Assembly (NCBI RefSeq): GCF_018614975.1
Contig: NZ_JAGGNR010000039.1
Location: 23,940-87,939, forward strand
Direction: 5' to 3'
Length of the DNA stretch: 64,000 nt
Source of the DNA: Paenibacillus polymyxa
GTDB lineage: Bacteria > Bacillota > Bacilli > Paenibacillales > Paenibacillaceae
Positions 8,481 to 17,260 of the stretch are shown here, in pieces. The first letter of the stretch is position 1. Each line of letters opens with the position of its first letter. The translations under genes and the position numbers were made by a program. Below the pieces are notes generated by a model. It made no database searches. It was not told the origin of the DNA and saw nothing but the letters and a program-made list of their open reading frames with translations.

Positions 8481-10253
8481 ATGGGCAAGTTGCACGGGAA
8501 AAAAGGACATTTTAACTCACTTCGCAATCAGATCTTCATTGGTTTTGTTATGGTGATGCTTGTTGTTCTGCTGCTTGCAGGCATATCGGCCTATGATCGG
8601 GTAGCTGCTCTGCTGAAAAGCAATGCGGAGAAACATATTCATCAAACTGCCGTCCAAGCCAGTGGCAGATTGGATGCACTCATTGCACAAGTGAATTCGC
8701 TGACCGCCCAGGTAGCGGATGATTCATATGTGCAGCGTCTGCTCAGCGATGAGAAGCAAGGCAACCCGGCCACCTTTAATCAGCGTCAAGCTCTCTTGCA
8801 GATTGCAGGCAGCTATCAGTCTTTCATCAATGGCGCGCAGAGTATGGAGATATACACTACGGGTTATAACCGCATCTTTCCCATGGATGACAGATCCCTT
8901 GATCTCAGAGTGGAGCGCAACTGGATCAGCCTGGCGGATGAAGGAAAAGGCAGACTGGTATGGGCAGGCGCTGACCCTGAAGATCCGGGGGTGCTTCTGG
9001 CTATTCGGCGGATTAACCTGCTGGATCATTCTTTCGAACATGGAGGTTACGTGGTGGTGCGGATGCAGCGGAGTTTTTTTCAACTCAATGATTCGAATGG
9101 GGCAGATGGTTCGCAGGACTCGATCATGCTCTTGGATGGTGCAGGCGAAGTGGTGACTTCCGATCTGGAGATTAATCTCGATCCCAAAGCCATATTGGAC
9201 AGCGGATCAGTTGTGCAGAATGGGGAGGAATCCTATATCGTCGTCCGGCAAAAATCAGAGTTAACGGGATGGACACTTGCTGTCCTGACTCCGCTGCGGG
9301 AGACAACGGAAGGGGTATCCATCCTGAGAACGGCGCTGCTCGTCTCGGGAATCATTGGTGTTGTTCTGTTCCTGATCATGTCGTTCTTTCTGTCCACAAT
9401 GATTACACGTCCACTCGTACGCCTGATGCGGGCCATGCGCAGTGCACAGCCAGGAGCAATGAGACCTAATCTAATGGTTAGCTCTACGATGGAGATCAAT
9501 GAACTCAACGACGTATATAACCAGATGGTTTACAGGCAGAACGAATTGACCCGTGTGGTTCATGAGAAGGAAGTCATGCAGTCCCGGGCTGAGCTGAAGG
9601 CGTTGCAGTCTCAGATTAATCCCCATTTTCTATTCAACACACTGGAGGCGTTCTATTGGTCCCTTGAGGAAAAGGGAGACGAGGAGATGGCACGTATGGT
9701 TGTGGCGATGTCCCGATTATTTCGCTACATTATCTCCAGTTCGCAGCAGGATGAATGGGTTACGATTGCCGACGAGCTTGAACACGCCGAGCGTTATCTT
9801 CGAATTATGCAGATGCGGTTGGGAGAAAGAATGCAATGGGAGATTCAACTGAGCGACGTGGTTCGTAAGGTCCCAATCCCAAAACTGCTTATACAGCCCT
9901 TGGTGGAAAATGCGATCCTCCACGGCATTGAGAGTAAACTGGGACCGGGAAAGATAAGCATCCATGTGGATGCTTCGACGGAGGATAATCTGGTTCGCAT
10001 TGTGGTTCGTGATGATGGTCCCGGTATGGATGAATCACGGCTTCAATCTGTCATTCATGCTTTACATGGCGGGCCGGCTGTGTCCAAGAAGGGGACAGGT
10101 GTAGGGTTAATCAACGTACATCAGCGGCTAAAGCTTTACTTTGGCGGCCAACTTGGTGAACGTTGCAGGCTTTCCATTACAAGTAAGGTTGGGGAAGGGA
10201 CCGTCATTTGCTTTGAGATTCCCAAGGGAACGGAGGGTGCATATGATTCATGA
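8481..10253 (+). CDS. YesM-type sensor histidine kinase
   Basis: A 590-residue membrane kinase. A first membrane helix at about residues 19-36 is followed by a large extracellular sensor region, a second helix near residue 290-315, a HAMP segment, and the HisKA_7TM/LytS-type kinase core. His382 lies in SQINPHFLFNTLEAF, the phosphoacceptor signature. The ATP-binding domain contains VENAILHGI and RDDGPGM with a glycine-rich TGVGLINV. The ATG at 8481 is preceded by AGAGGAG; an upstream GTG would add twelve residues without support. It overlaps the response regulator gene by eleven bases. Position between two sugar importers suggests it senses a sugar or oligosaccharide and switches one or both. 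Confidence 0.9.
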   Translation: MGKLHGKKGHFNSLRNQIFIGFVMVMLVVLLLAGISAYDRVAALLKSNAEKHIHQTAVQASGRLDALIAQVNSLTAQVADDSYVQRLLSDEKQGNPATFNQRQALLQIAGSYQSFINGAQSMEIYTTGYNRIFPMDDRSLDLRVERNWISLADEGKGRLVWAGADPEDPGVLLAIRRINLLDHSFEHGGYVVVRMQRSFFQLNDSNGADGSQDSIMLLDGAGEVVTSDLEINLDPKAILDSGSVVQNGEESYIVVRQKSELTGWTLAVLTPLRETTEGVSILRTALLVSGIIGVVLFLIMSFFLSTMITRPLVRLMRAMRSAQPGAMRPNLMVSSTMEINELNDVYNQMVYRQNELTRVVHEKEVMQSRAELKALQSQINPHFLFNTLEAFYWSLEEKGDEEMARMVVAMSRLFRYIISSSQQDEWVTIADELEHAERYLRIMQMRLGERMQWEIQLSDVVRKVPIPKLLIQPLVENAILHGIESKLGPGKISIHVDASTEDNLVRIVVRDDGPGMDESRLQSVIHALHGGPAVSKKGTGVGLINVHQRLKLYFGGQLGERCRLSITSKVGEGTVICFEIPKGTEGAYDS

Positions 10254-11037
10254 CAAAACGATTCTTATCGTTGATGATGAGCCGCGTACAAGAGAGGGTA
10301 TTCGCAAGACACTGGAAGGATGGTCGGCAGGACGAAATCACATCCTGACTGCGGAGAGTGGGACCCAGGCCGTGGAGTGTCTCAGGAAACAGCCAGCAGA
10401 TCTGTTAATCACGGACGTTCGCATGCCGGAATTCTCCGGCTTGTCCCTAATTGAGGCCATTCAGCATTTTGCAAACAAGCCTGTCGTCCTTATTATGTCG
10501 GGACATGCCGATTTTCAATACGCTCAGCAGGCCATTAAGCTGGGGGTCGTGGAGTATATGTTGAAACCCATTGATAAGGAACAGTTGCTGCAGACTGTCG
10601 AAAAAGCCCTAAAGTTTAGCGAACAACAGCGACGTATTCAAACGATGCAAGAAATGGTTGACCCCAAGCTGCTGGATGTTAAGGAGCGAGGGGAACAAAG
10701 GCTCAATAGCCAGATCAGTGAAGCTTTGACCTATGTGGATACTCATCTGGGTGAACATGTGACCATGCGTGAAATTGCTGACTTACTCCATCTCAACTCC
10801 AGTTACTTCAGCGTATTGTTCAAGGAACAGATCGGCATCAATTTTAGTGAATACCTTACCCGCAAACGCATTCAGCGCGCGAAGGAGTTGCTTGTGCAGA
10901 CAACGATGCCAATCTCGGAGATTGCCGAACAGGTGGGGTATCAGACGGATAAGTATTTTATCACGGTATTTAAAAGTCTTGAGGGGCTTAGTCCAAGCAA
11001 ATATCGGCATTCCCTATCTGAACGAGATAACAAATAA
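10243..11037 (+). CDS. YesN-like response regulator with AraC-type HTH
   Basis: A 264-residue cytosolic regulator. The receiver domain (about residues 4-122) has VDDE at 10-13, the phosphoacceptor Asp58 in LLITDVRMPEFSG, and the conserved Lys in MLKPID. The C-terminal AraC-type DNA-binding domain carries two helix-turn-helix units, including MREIADLLHLNSSYFSVLFKE and ISEIAEQVGYQTDKYF. It is shorter than typical YesN proteins because the middle linker domain is nearly absent. The start at 10243 follows GGAGGG and overlaps the kinase gene. It most probably activates the importer gene that begins 115 bases downstream. Confidence 0.9.
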   Translation: MIHDKTILIVDDEPRTREGIRKTLEGWSAGRNHILTAESGTQAVECLRKQPADLLITDVRMPEFSGLSLIEAIQHFANKPVVLIMSGHADFQYAQQAIKLGVVEYMLKPIDKEQLLQTVEKALKFSEQQRRIQTMQEMVDPKLLDVKERGEQRLNSQISEALTYVDTHLGEHVTMREIADLLHLNSSYFSVLFKEQIGINFSEYLTRKRIQRAKELLVQTTMPISEIAEQVGYQTDKYFITVFKSLEGLSPSKYRHSLSERDNK

Positions 11038-11097
11038 CCTCAAAAAAGTGGAGTTTTTCCAAATTATTCTGGTCTTATAGGGGCGATAGGCCCGTGC

Positions 11098-11121
11098 TAC
11101 AATTTGGTTAAAGCGGTTACA
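11098..11121 (+). promoter_or_regulatory. -10 element and cre-like site before the second importer
   Basis: TGCTACAAT (TACAAT at 11098-11103) gives an extended -10. Directly downstream, 11108-11121 reads TTAAAGCGGTTACA, matching the cre pattern except for one fixed base. The cre-like site is bracketed by GGTTAA and TTAACC, a second, outer inverted repeat. No convincing -35 is visible, which fits a promoter needing the AraC-type activator encoded upstream. Confidence 0.5.
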
Positions 11122-11151
11122 TTAACCGAAAAAACCAAGGGGGTTGGAATA

Positions 11152-12462
11152 ATGAGCAAAAAGACGATGGCTATTCTTCTGTCATGGACGCTGGTTCTCG
11201 CCGTAATTTTATCCGGATGTAACAGTTCTAGTTCGGATGAAGAGGGTGAAACAGGCACAGATGGCAAAGTAAGCCTCAAATTCATGCACCTCTGGCCAGC
11301 AGGCAGTTCCGCACAGCAAAACAAACTGGTCAACGATATCATCAAGCAGTATCAGACAGATCATCCAAATGTAACCATTAAGCAGGAAGTGCTGGAGAAT
11401 GAACAATACAAGAACAAATTGAAAATCCTGTCTGCATCCAATGAACTTCCCGATGTTGGTGTAACTTGGGCTGCCGGATTTCTGGAGCCTTATGTGAAGG
11501 GGAATCTGTTCGCACCGGTCGATGATCTGCTGAGCGACTCGCTGGGCGAGAAATTCATAGCTGGAACAACAGAAGCTTATGCGATCGACGGCAAAACATA
11601 TGCGTTACCCATCGAGCTCAATATCTCCCCCATTTATTATAACAAAGCCATTTTTGCGAAATATAATTTGCAGCCGCCAGCAACGTACGATGAATTCCTG
11701 AGTGTGCTGAAGACACTGACCGAGAACGGTGAGGTTCCGATCGCACTGGGCAATAAAGACCGCTGGACCGGCTCACTCTGGTATATGTATCTGGCGAATC
11801 GGTTAGGTGGAGATGCACTGGAAAAGGCCATCAATGGCTCCGGCAAGTTTGACGATCCTGCGCTGACTCAAGCTGCTGCTGAGGTACAGAAACTGGTGGA
11901 TATGAATGCCTTCAACAAAGGTTTCAACGGGTTGTCCAACGATGAGGGCAAATCCGAATTCATGAACGAAAAGGCTGCTATGTACCTGATGGGTACCTGG
12001 GAACTGCCAAACTTCACGACCAACCCGGACATCCCGCAGGAATTCAAGGACAAGATCGGATTTTTCAAATTCCCAACAATGGAAGATGGCAAAAGCGATA
12101 TTAACAGCTGGGTAGGTGGTCCAGGCGTCGGACTGTTCGTGGCCCAGAATTCCAAAGTGAAGGAAGAAGCGCAGAAGTTCGTGCAATACTTTGTGGAAAA
12201 ATGGGGTGAGAGTTCGGTGACTGAAGCAGGCGTCATCCCGGCAACCAAAGTGGATACAGCTGCAGTACAGCTGCCACAGCTCTACATCGACCTGCTCAAC
12301 GAATTGAATCAGGCCAGCAGTCTCACACTCTTTGCAGACGTGCAGATGAAACCGGCAGCCGCTCAGGCACATCTGGATATGATTCAGGCGTTGTTTGGCA
12401 AAGCGGTAACACCGGAGGACTTTGTGAAGAATCATCAGGCTGCGATTGATAAAGGTAATTGA
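11152..12462 (+). CDS. Extracellular solute-binding lipoprotein of a carbohydrate ABC importer
   Basis: A 436-residue family 1 solute-binding lipoprotein. The signal peptide ends in ILSGC with Cys23, followed by a Ser/Asp/Glu-rich linker. Family features are KFMHLWPAGSS, a hinge around YALPIELNISPIYYNKAIF, and MNEKAAMYLMGTWEL. The ATG at 11152 is chosen because AAGGGGG precedes it and the signal peptide then starts correctly with MSKK. First gene of a three-gene importer with the permeases at 12501 and 13575, with no ATPase gene. Its closeness to the YesM/YesN-type pair suggests it is their main target. Confidence 0.9.
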   Translation: MSKKTMAILLSWTLVLAVILSGCNSSSSDEEGETGTDGKVSLKFMHLWPAGSSAQQNKLVNDIIKQYQTDHPNVTIKQEVLENEQYKNKLKILSASNELPDVGVTWAAGFLEPYVKGNLFAPVDDLLSDSLGEKFIAGTTEAYAIDGKTYALPIELNISPIYYNKAIFAKYNLQPPATYDEFLSVLKTLTENGEVPIALGNKDRWTGSLWYMYLANRLGGDALEKAINGSGKFDDPALTQAAAEVQKLVDMNAFNKGFNGLSNDEGKSEFMNEKAAMYLMGTWELPNFTTNPDIPQEFKDKIGFFKFPTMEDGKSDINSWVGGPGVGLFVAQNSKVKEEAQKFVQYFVEKWGESSVTEAGVIPATKVDTAAVQLPQLYIDLLNELNQASSLTLFADVQMKPAAAQAHLDMIQALFGKAVTPEDFVKNHQAAIDKGN

Positions 12463-12500
12463 CGTACACACGCTTGAACGCTTGAAGGGAGGATAATGTG

Positions 12501-13382
12501 ATGGACAAAGTCATGTCCAACCGTCTCGTTGCTGCGCTGTACGTGCTTCCTGCACTGCTTCTGCTGCTGGTCTTGGTTTACATCCCGATCGTACTCACCG
12601 GATATTATGGTTTGATGCAATGGGACGGGATCGGTGCAATGACCTATATTGGATTGGATAATTACGCCAGATTGCTTCAGGACGGAACATTCTGGCAGAG
12701 TGCGAATCATACCTTTTTACTTGCTTTGTTCTCCGCGCTGAGCCTGATTGGTTATCTCATGATCGCTCTGGTGCTGTCGGGCAAGATCAAGGGCGCAAAC
12801 TTGTTTCGAAAAATATACCTGATCCCGATGCTGTTGTCTTCGGTCGCGATCGCTCAGCTATGGCTGAAAATATATCATCCCAGCAATGGTGTGCTGAATA
12901 CATTCCTGGAGGCGATCGGATTCAGCAATCCACCAGCCTGGCTGGCGGAGCCATCCCTGGTGTTGTATGCACTGTTCGTGCCAATTCTGTGGCAGTATGC
13001 AGGCTTTTATATTTTGATCTATTATGCGGCGCTCAAAAATATTCCGGAATCTCTGGTGGAGGCAGCACGGATTGACGGGGCAAGCCCGTGGCAGATCGCT
13101 TTTCGAATCAAGCTGCCGCTTATTACAGAAGTCATTAAGGTTACCGTGGTGCTGTCTGTGGTGGGCTCGCTCAAGTATTTCGATCTCATATACGTGATGA
13201 CCGATGGCGGGCCGAATGGCTCCAGCGAAGTGATGGCCTCCTATATGTATCGTCAGGCGTTCCGTAGCTTCGACTTTGGTTACGGCAGTGCTGTAGGGTT
13301 CTTCCTGCTCTTGATCTGTCTGCTTGTTACCTGGCTGCTTCGTAAAGCGACAGCATCCAAAGATACGATCCAGTATTCCTGA
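12501..13382 (+). CDS. MalF-type sugar ABC transporter permease
   Basis: A 293-residue permease with six predicted helices and the EAA loop VEAARIDGASPW followed by RIKLPLI. GGGAGG lies eight bases before the ATG at 12501; the adjacent GTG at 12498 is an equally short alternative. It follows its solute-binding gene by 38 bases. The stop is only two bases before a 166-bp inverted-repeat element that separates it from its partner permease gene. Confidence 0.9.
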   Translation: MDKVMSNRLVAALYVLPALLLLLVLVYIPIVLTGYYGLMQWDGIGAMTYIGLDNYARLLQDGTFWQSANHTFLLALFSALSLIGYLMIALVLSGKIKGANLFRKIYLIPMLLSSVAIAQLWLKIYHPSNGVLNTFLEAIGFSNPPAWLAEPSLVLYALFVPILWQYAGFYILIYYAALKNIPESLVEAARIDGASPWQIAFRIKLPLITEVIKVTVVLSVVGSLKYFDLIYVMTDGGPNGSSEVMASYMYRQAFRSFDFGYGSAVGFFLLLICLLVTWLLRKATASKDTIQYS

Positions 13383-13384
13383 CG

Positions 13385-13550
13385 CTAGTTCGTGTCTGAA
13401 AACTCGCTGAAGTGCATCTTTTACCGCCTTTTCGCCCCCTGCTGCGTCACTTTCTCTTGACGTGCCCCGGCACGCCTGCGGAAAATTTCCTTGCTTGGAA
13501 CGAAAATTCGGCAAAATCTGCCACCTTCGGAGTTTCCAGACACGCCCTAG
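13385..13550. repeat. 166-bp inverted-repeat element inside an importer operon
   Basis: The ends are imperfect inverted repeats about 26-28 bases long: 13385-13412 begins CTAGTTCGTGTCTGAAAACT and 13525-13550 ends AGTTTCCAGACACGCCCTAG. CTAG at both outer ends may be a target duplication or part of the repeat. The interior holds smaller palindromes (CGTGCCCCGGCACG, GGAAAATTTCC and GGCAAAATCTGCC). It has no supported coding frame and fills the gap between two permease genes of one operon. It looks like a non-autonomous MITE-like or intergenic palindromic repeat; only one copy was noticed in this window. Confidence 0.65.
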
Positions 13551-13574
13551 TGAAATGAAAGGAGGTTCATCCCG

Positions 13575-14462
13575 GTGAAGACGGATACGGTCGTTAGATT
13601 GCAAGCTTACCCGGGGACAGGCCGAGGTTCGGCATGGTTAAGGAGATTCGGATATATTCTGTTGTATTTCCTCTTGTCCCTGGTGGCTTTGCTGCAAATT
13701 TTACCCTTGGTATGGCTGCTGTTATTCTCGCTTAAAAATAATCAGGAAGTATTCGACATGGCGCCTTTTTCCCTTCCTGCTACTCCGCGTTGGGAAAACT
13801 ATGTCAAGGTATGGACAGAGGGAAATATCAGCTTGTACTTCTTCAACAGTGTATGGATTACGGTGGTCTCGGTGGTGGTCACCGTGCTGTTCGCCAGTCT
13901 GGTGACCTTTGCCATTACACGTATGCGCTGGAAGGGTCGTTCGCTGGTGCTGGGGCTATTCATGGTGGGTCTGATGATCCCAGTACACTCCACGTTGATC
14001 CCGTTGTTCAGCTTGTTCCTGAAGCTGCATCTCACAGATCATCCTTTGTCAGTCATCTTGTCTTATATTGCCTTTAATATGCCAATTACCATTATGATTC
14101 TACTTGGATTCTACTACGCGCTTCCCCGGGAAGTGGAAGAAGCCGCAGTGATGGATGGCTGCTCCGTGCATCGGATTTTCTTTCGGATTGTGCTGCCGAT
14201 GACGTCTTCGGTCATTTCCACAACGGCGATCATCAACATGATCTATAACTGGAATGAATTTATCTTTGTTAATACGTTCATCAGTTCAGATTCTTACAAG
14301 ACCTTAACTGTTGGGGTACAGAACTTTATCGGTCAATATACAACGGATTGGGGAGCCATTGGTGCAACGCTGATGATTAGCATTATGCCAATCCTGATTG
14401 CTTTTCTTATCCTGAGTAATCGAATCGTGGAGGGCATTGCTGCGGGTTCAGTTAAAGGTTAA
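13575..14462 (+). CDS. MalG-type sugar ABC transporter permease
   Basis: A 295-residue permease with six helices, the EAA loop EEAAVMDGCSVHRIFF followed by RIVLPM, and the typical C-terminal IVEGIAAGSVKG. The GTG start is preceded by AAAGGAGG. It should pair with the permease at 12501, although a repeat element lies between the two genes. It is the last gene before a strong terminator. Confidence 0.9.
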   Translation: MKTDTVVRLQAYPGTGRGSAWLRRFGYILLYFLLSLVALLQILPLVWLLLFSLKNNQEVFDMAPFSLPATPRWENYVKVWTEGNISLYFFNSVWITVVSVVVTVLFASLVTFAITRMRWKGRSLVLGLFMVGLMIPVHSTLIPLFSLFLKLHLTDHPLSVILSYIAFNMPITIMILLGFYYALPREVEEAAVMDGCSVHRIFFRIVLPMTSSVISTTAIINMIYNWNEFIFVNTFISSDSYKTLTVGVQNFIGQYTTDWGAIGATLMISIMPILIAFLILSNRIVEGIAAGSVKG

Positions 14463-14476
14463 AAGGTCGAGGGCCT

Positions 14477-14525
14477 AAGGCCCTTCCATTACTTGCTTAA
14501 AAGCGAGTTGGGAGGGGCCTTTTTT
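14477..14525 (+). terminator. Rho-independent terminator after second importer
   Basis: AAGGCCCTTCC...TTGCTT and AAGCGAG...GGAGGGGCCTT form a long stem followed by six T residues. Confidence 0.85.
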
Positions 14526-14697
14526 GTCTTCTAAAACCTCTGGCAGGCGTACGGAAGCGAGCATGATGAAAACGCTGAAAATACCTATTTATGGAATTTC
14601 AAAAAACTTTCAACTATTTTCGCAAAACTACTGCATTTTCAAACCACCTGTGCTAACATACCCTAAGAATTAAAGCCCACATCGGAAAGGTGAGAAA

Positions 14698-16107
14698 ATG
14701 ACAGCAATATCCTCAACCAAAGAGTCTCTTCGTTCTGATGCCAAGGATCTGAATCTGATTCGACTGACATGGCCTATTTTCCTGGAACTCTTCTTATTTA
14801 TGTTGATGGGGAGCGTGGATACGCTCATGCTCAGCTCGGTATCCGATAATGCGGTATCTGGCGTTGGAGCAGCCAATCAGATTATTTCTATCGCTATCCT
14901 TGTATTGGAAGTCATTGGACATGGTGCTGCGATTGTAGTGGCACAATATATCGGATCGAAAAAGTTAAGTGAAGCAGCACAAGTTACGGGTAATGCGATT
15001 ACACTGAACCTTATTGTAGGTCTGGTCCTGAGCGGAATCTTCCTTCTGTTCGGAGGACAATTGCTAACACTTCTGAATATTCAAGGCGAAATTTATGATT
15101 TTGCCCGTTCGTATATAAATATCGTCGGTGGCGGGATCTTCCTCCAGGCACTCATTAACGCGCTGGCTGCGACGATTCGTACACATGGTTACACCAAAGA
15201 AACGATGTATGTTGCTGTATTCATGAACGTGATTCACGTTGTTGGTAACTATGCATTGATCTTTGGACACTTCGGCCTGCCGAAGCTTGGAGTGGAAGGG
15301 GCAGCGATCTCCACGGTAGGAAGCCGGTTTATCTGCCTGCTGATCTTTTTCTGGTTGTTGTATCGTGTGAGCGAGGTGCGGGTGGACTTCGAATACTACA
15401 TTAAGTTGTCCAAACATTTTATTGGCAAAATTCTGCGGATTGGCATTCCGTCTGCGATGGAATCGATGGTATATCATTCCTGCCAGCTCGTGTTCACGCT
15501 GTATGTGACCTATCTGGGCGCAGAAGCCATGGCAACCAAGCAGTATGCTGGTAATATCTCCAGCTACATCTACTTGTTCAGCATGGCGATTGGTATGGGG
15601 ACATCGATCATTGTAGGCCGGCTTGTGGGTGCGCGGCGCAAAGACGATGCGTACAAACGTGTTTTTGACAGTGTAAAATGGGCGCTTCTGGCAACAGTCA
15701 TCATTGATGTGATCATCATTTTTTTCCGCGTGCCGCTGATGAGCATCTTTACGGATAATCCGGAAATTATCAAGCTGGGGGCTCAAGTGATTCTACTCAG
15801 TCTTTTGCTCGAAACCGGACGTACCTGCAATATTGTCATTATAGGTTCCTTGCGTGCGGCAGGGGATGCAAAGTTTCCGGTATACATGGGTCTGATCTCC
15901 ATGGTCTGCATGAGTCTGCCACTGGGGTACCTTCTTATATTCCAGCTTCATCTGGGGCTTGCGGGTGTGTGGCTTGCCATTGCGGCGGATGAGTGGACCC
16001 GTGCGGTCATTATGTACTTCCGCTGGAAGAGCAGAGCCTGGGAGAAACATGAACTGGTGGAGCATGATGAAGAAGAGTCTGGTGCACAGCCAGTACCGGC
16101 TGTCTGA
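14698..16107 (+). CDS. MATE family efflux transporter
   Basis: A 469-residue membrane protein with about twelve helices in two related halves. It is predicted to export drugs or metabolites by antiport with sodium or protons. Family features are WPIFLELFLFMLMGSVDTLMLS at helix 1, NQIISIAILVLEVIGHG, and the second-half equivalents IPSAMESMVYH and MGTSIIVGRLVGARR. GAAAGGTGAG precedes the ATG. It is a single gene between two terminators; the substrate cannot be predicted. Confidence 0.9.
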   Translation: MTAISSTKESLRSDAKDLNLIRLTWPIFLELFLFMLMGSVDTLMLSSVSDNAVSGVGAANQIISIAILVLEVIGHGAAIVVAQYIGSKKLSEAAQVTGNAITLNLIVGLVLSGIFLLFGGQLLTLLNIQGEIYDFARSYINIVGGGIFLQALINALAATIRTHGYTKETMYVAVFMNVIHVVGNYALIFGHFGLPKLGVEGAAISTVGSRFICLLIFFWLLYRVSEVRVDFEYYIKLSKHFIGKILRIGIPSAMESMVYHSCQLVFTLYVTYLGAEAMATKQYAGNISSYIYLFSMAIGMGTSIIVGRLVGARRKDDAYKRVFDSVKWALLATVIIDVIIIFFRVPLMSIFTDNPEIIKLGAQVILLSLLLETGRTCNIVIIGSLRAAGDAKFPVYMGLISMVCMSLPLGYLLIFQLHLGLAGVWLAIAADEWTRAVIMYFRWKSRAWEKHELVEHDEEESGAQPVPAV

Positions 16108-16129
16108 GGAAGAATGATGTGCTAAAAGG

Positions 16130-16175
16130 AGAGTCAATGACGGAAAGGATTCAAATCCGTGATTGGCTCTTTTTT
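16130..16175 (+). terminator. Rho-independent terminator after the MATE gene
   Basis: AGAGTCAATGACGGA and TCCGTGATTGGCTCT pair with two mismatches and are followed by a T run. Confidence 0.85.
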
Positions 16176-16278
16176 GCGTTCTCGGTAGAGTCAATAGAAT
16201 ACAACGTAGCAAAAATGATCAAAACGGTGATGACATCATTCACGTATAGTAAGGATATGGAAGGAGGCTTTACCTCAG

Positions 16279-17175
16279 TTGAGCCGTTACCGTGCAATGA
16301 TTCAGCAAAGTTTGTTCTATATTGAAACCCATCTGCATGAGCAGATCGGGCTGGAAGATGTGGCGTCCGAGGCGTTGTTGTCGCCGTATCACTACCACCG
16401 GGTTTTCCGTAATGAGGTTGGCATGACTGTGGTGGATTATATACGCAATCGCCGGATGAGTCTGGCGTCCACGACCCTCCGATCGACGGATGCGGGCATT
16501 TTGGACATCGCGCTGGCATGTGGCTTTGAGAGTCAGGAAGCCTTCACCCGTGCATTCCGTAAATTATATGGCATGCCACCAGGACGTTTTCGCAAATTGT
16601 TCGATCTGAAATTATTCGAAGGAAGAACCAGAGGAGGAGAATTACAGATGAATCAGACGTCAACAATTACAGGTTGGATGTTAACCGGGAGTCATCCGCA
16701 GAATTATGAGATGGGCATTGATCCTGCCGAAGTGCATCAGGGGAAAGCTTCAGGATATTTGAAGGCCGTTACGCCGATGGAGCCTAACGAGTTCGCAACG
16801 ATGATGCAACAGTTCAGAGCGGACAAGTATGTAGGTAAGCGGATGAAATTATCGGGATTTGTGAAGACCGAGCATGTGGATGCGTTCTGCGGATTATGGA
16901 TGCGTGTGGATAATAACGTCCATGATGTGCTTCAATTTGATAACATGCACGATCGGCCAATTACGGGTACGCAGCCATGGAATCAGTATAGTATTGTGCT
17001 CGATGTGCCGGAGGGCAGCGCGGTCATTTCATTCGGGGTTATTTTGAACGGTAAAGGAAAAGTGTGGGTCGATAGCTTCCGCTTCGAGGAGGTTGATCTG
17101 AACACACCGCTGACACATATGGAGACAGAGTACGAGATGTCAGACGAGCCGCTCAATCTGTCATTTGAGGAGTAA
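16279..17175 (+). CDS. AraC family regulator with N-terminal HTH and C-terminal sensor-like domain
   Basis: A 298-residue protein. The AraC-type DNA-binding domain is at the N-terminus (about residues 5-105: GLEDVASEALLSPYHYHRVF and ILDIALACGFESQEAFTRAF, ending MPPGRFRK). The C-terminal 170 residues form a beta-rich domain with MKLSGFVKTE and VSVW-like GLWMRVDNN, resembling a jelly-roll ligand or carbohydrate-binding fold. The TTG start follows AAGGAGG at an eleven-base spacing. Such MarA/Rob-like regulators with an effector domain often answer small toxic molecules, but the ligand and targets are unknown. The upstream MATE gene is a possible but untested target. Confidence 0.85.
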   Translation: MSRYRAMIQQSLFYIETHLHEQIGLEDVASEALLSPYHYHRVFRNEVGMTVVDYIRNRRMSLASTTLRSTDAGILDIALACGFESQEAFTRAFRKLYGMPPGRFRKLFDLKLFEGRTRGGELQMNQTSTITGWMLTGSHPQNYEMGIDPAEVHQGKASGYLKAVTPMEPNEFATMMQQFRADKYVGKRMKLSGFVKTEHVDAFCGLWMRVDNNVHDVLQFDNMHDRPITGTQPWNQYSIVLDVPEGSAVISFGVILNGKGKVWVDSFRFEEVDLNTPLTHMETEYEMSDEPLNLSFEE

Positions 17176-17225
17176 ATGCAATATATGTGCAGATCCATTA
17201 TCAAGCTGAGGCTATATGGGAATTA

Positions 17226-17234
17226 TGATATAAT
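17226..17234 (+). promoter_or_regulatory. Extended -10 promoter of the Rpn nuclease gene
   Basis: TGATATAAT gives a perfect TATAAT with the TG extension; no good -35 is seen. The same TGATATAAT occurs at 23623-23631 before the stand-alone Rpn C-terminal gene. Confidence 0.65.
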
Positions 17235-17260
17235 GCTGGTGAGAATGGAGCTGATGCTGA

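Noticed and set aside
12858..13604. Minus-strand open frame spanning a permease gene and the inverted-repeat element
   Set aside because: Shadow frame; it crosses a non-coding repeat and shows no family features.
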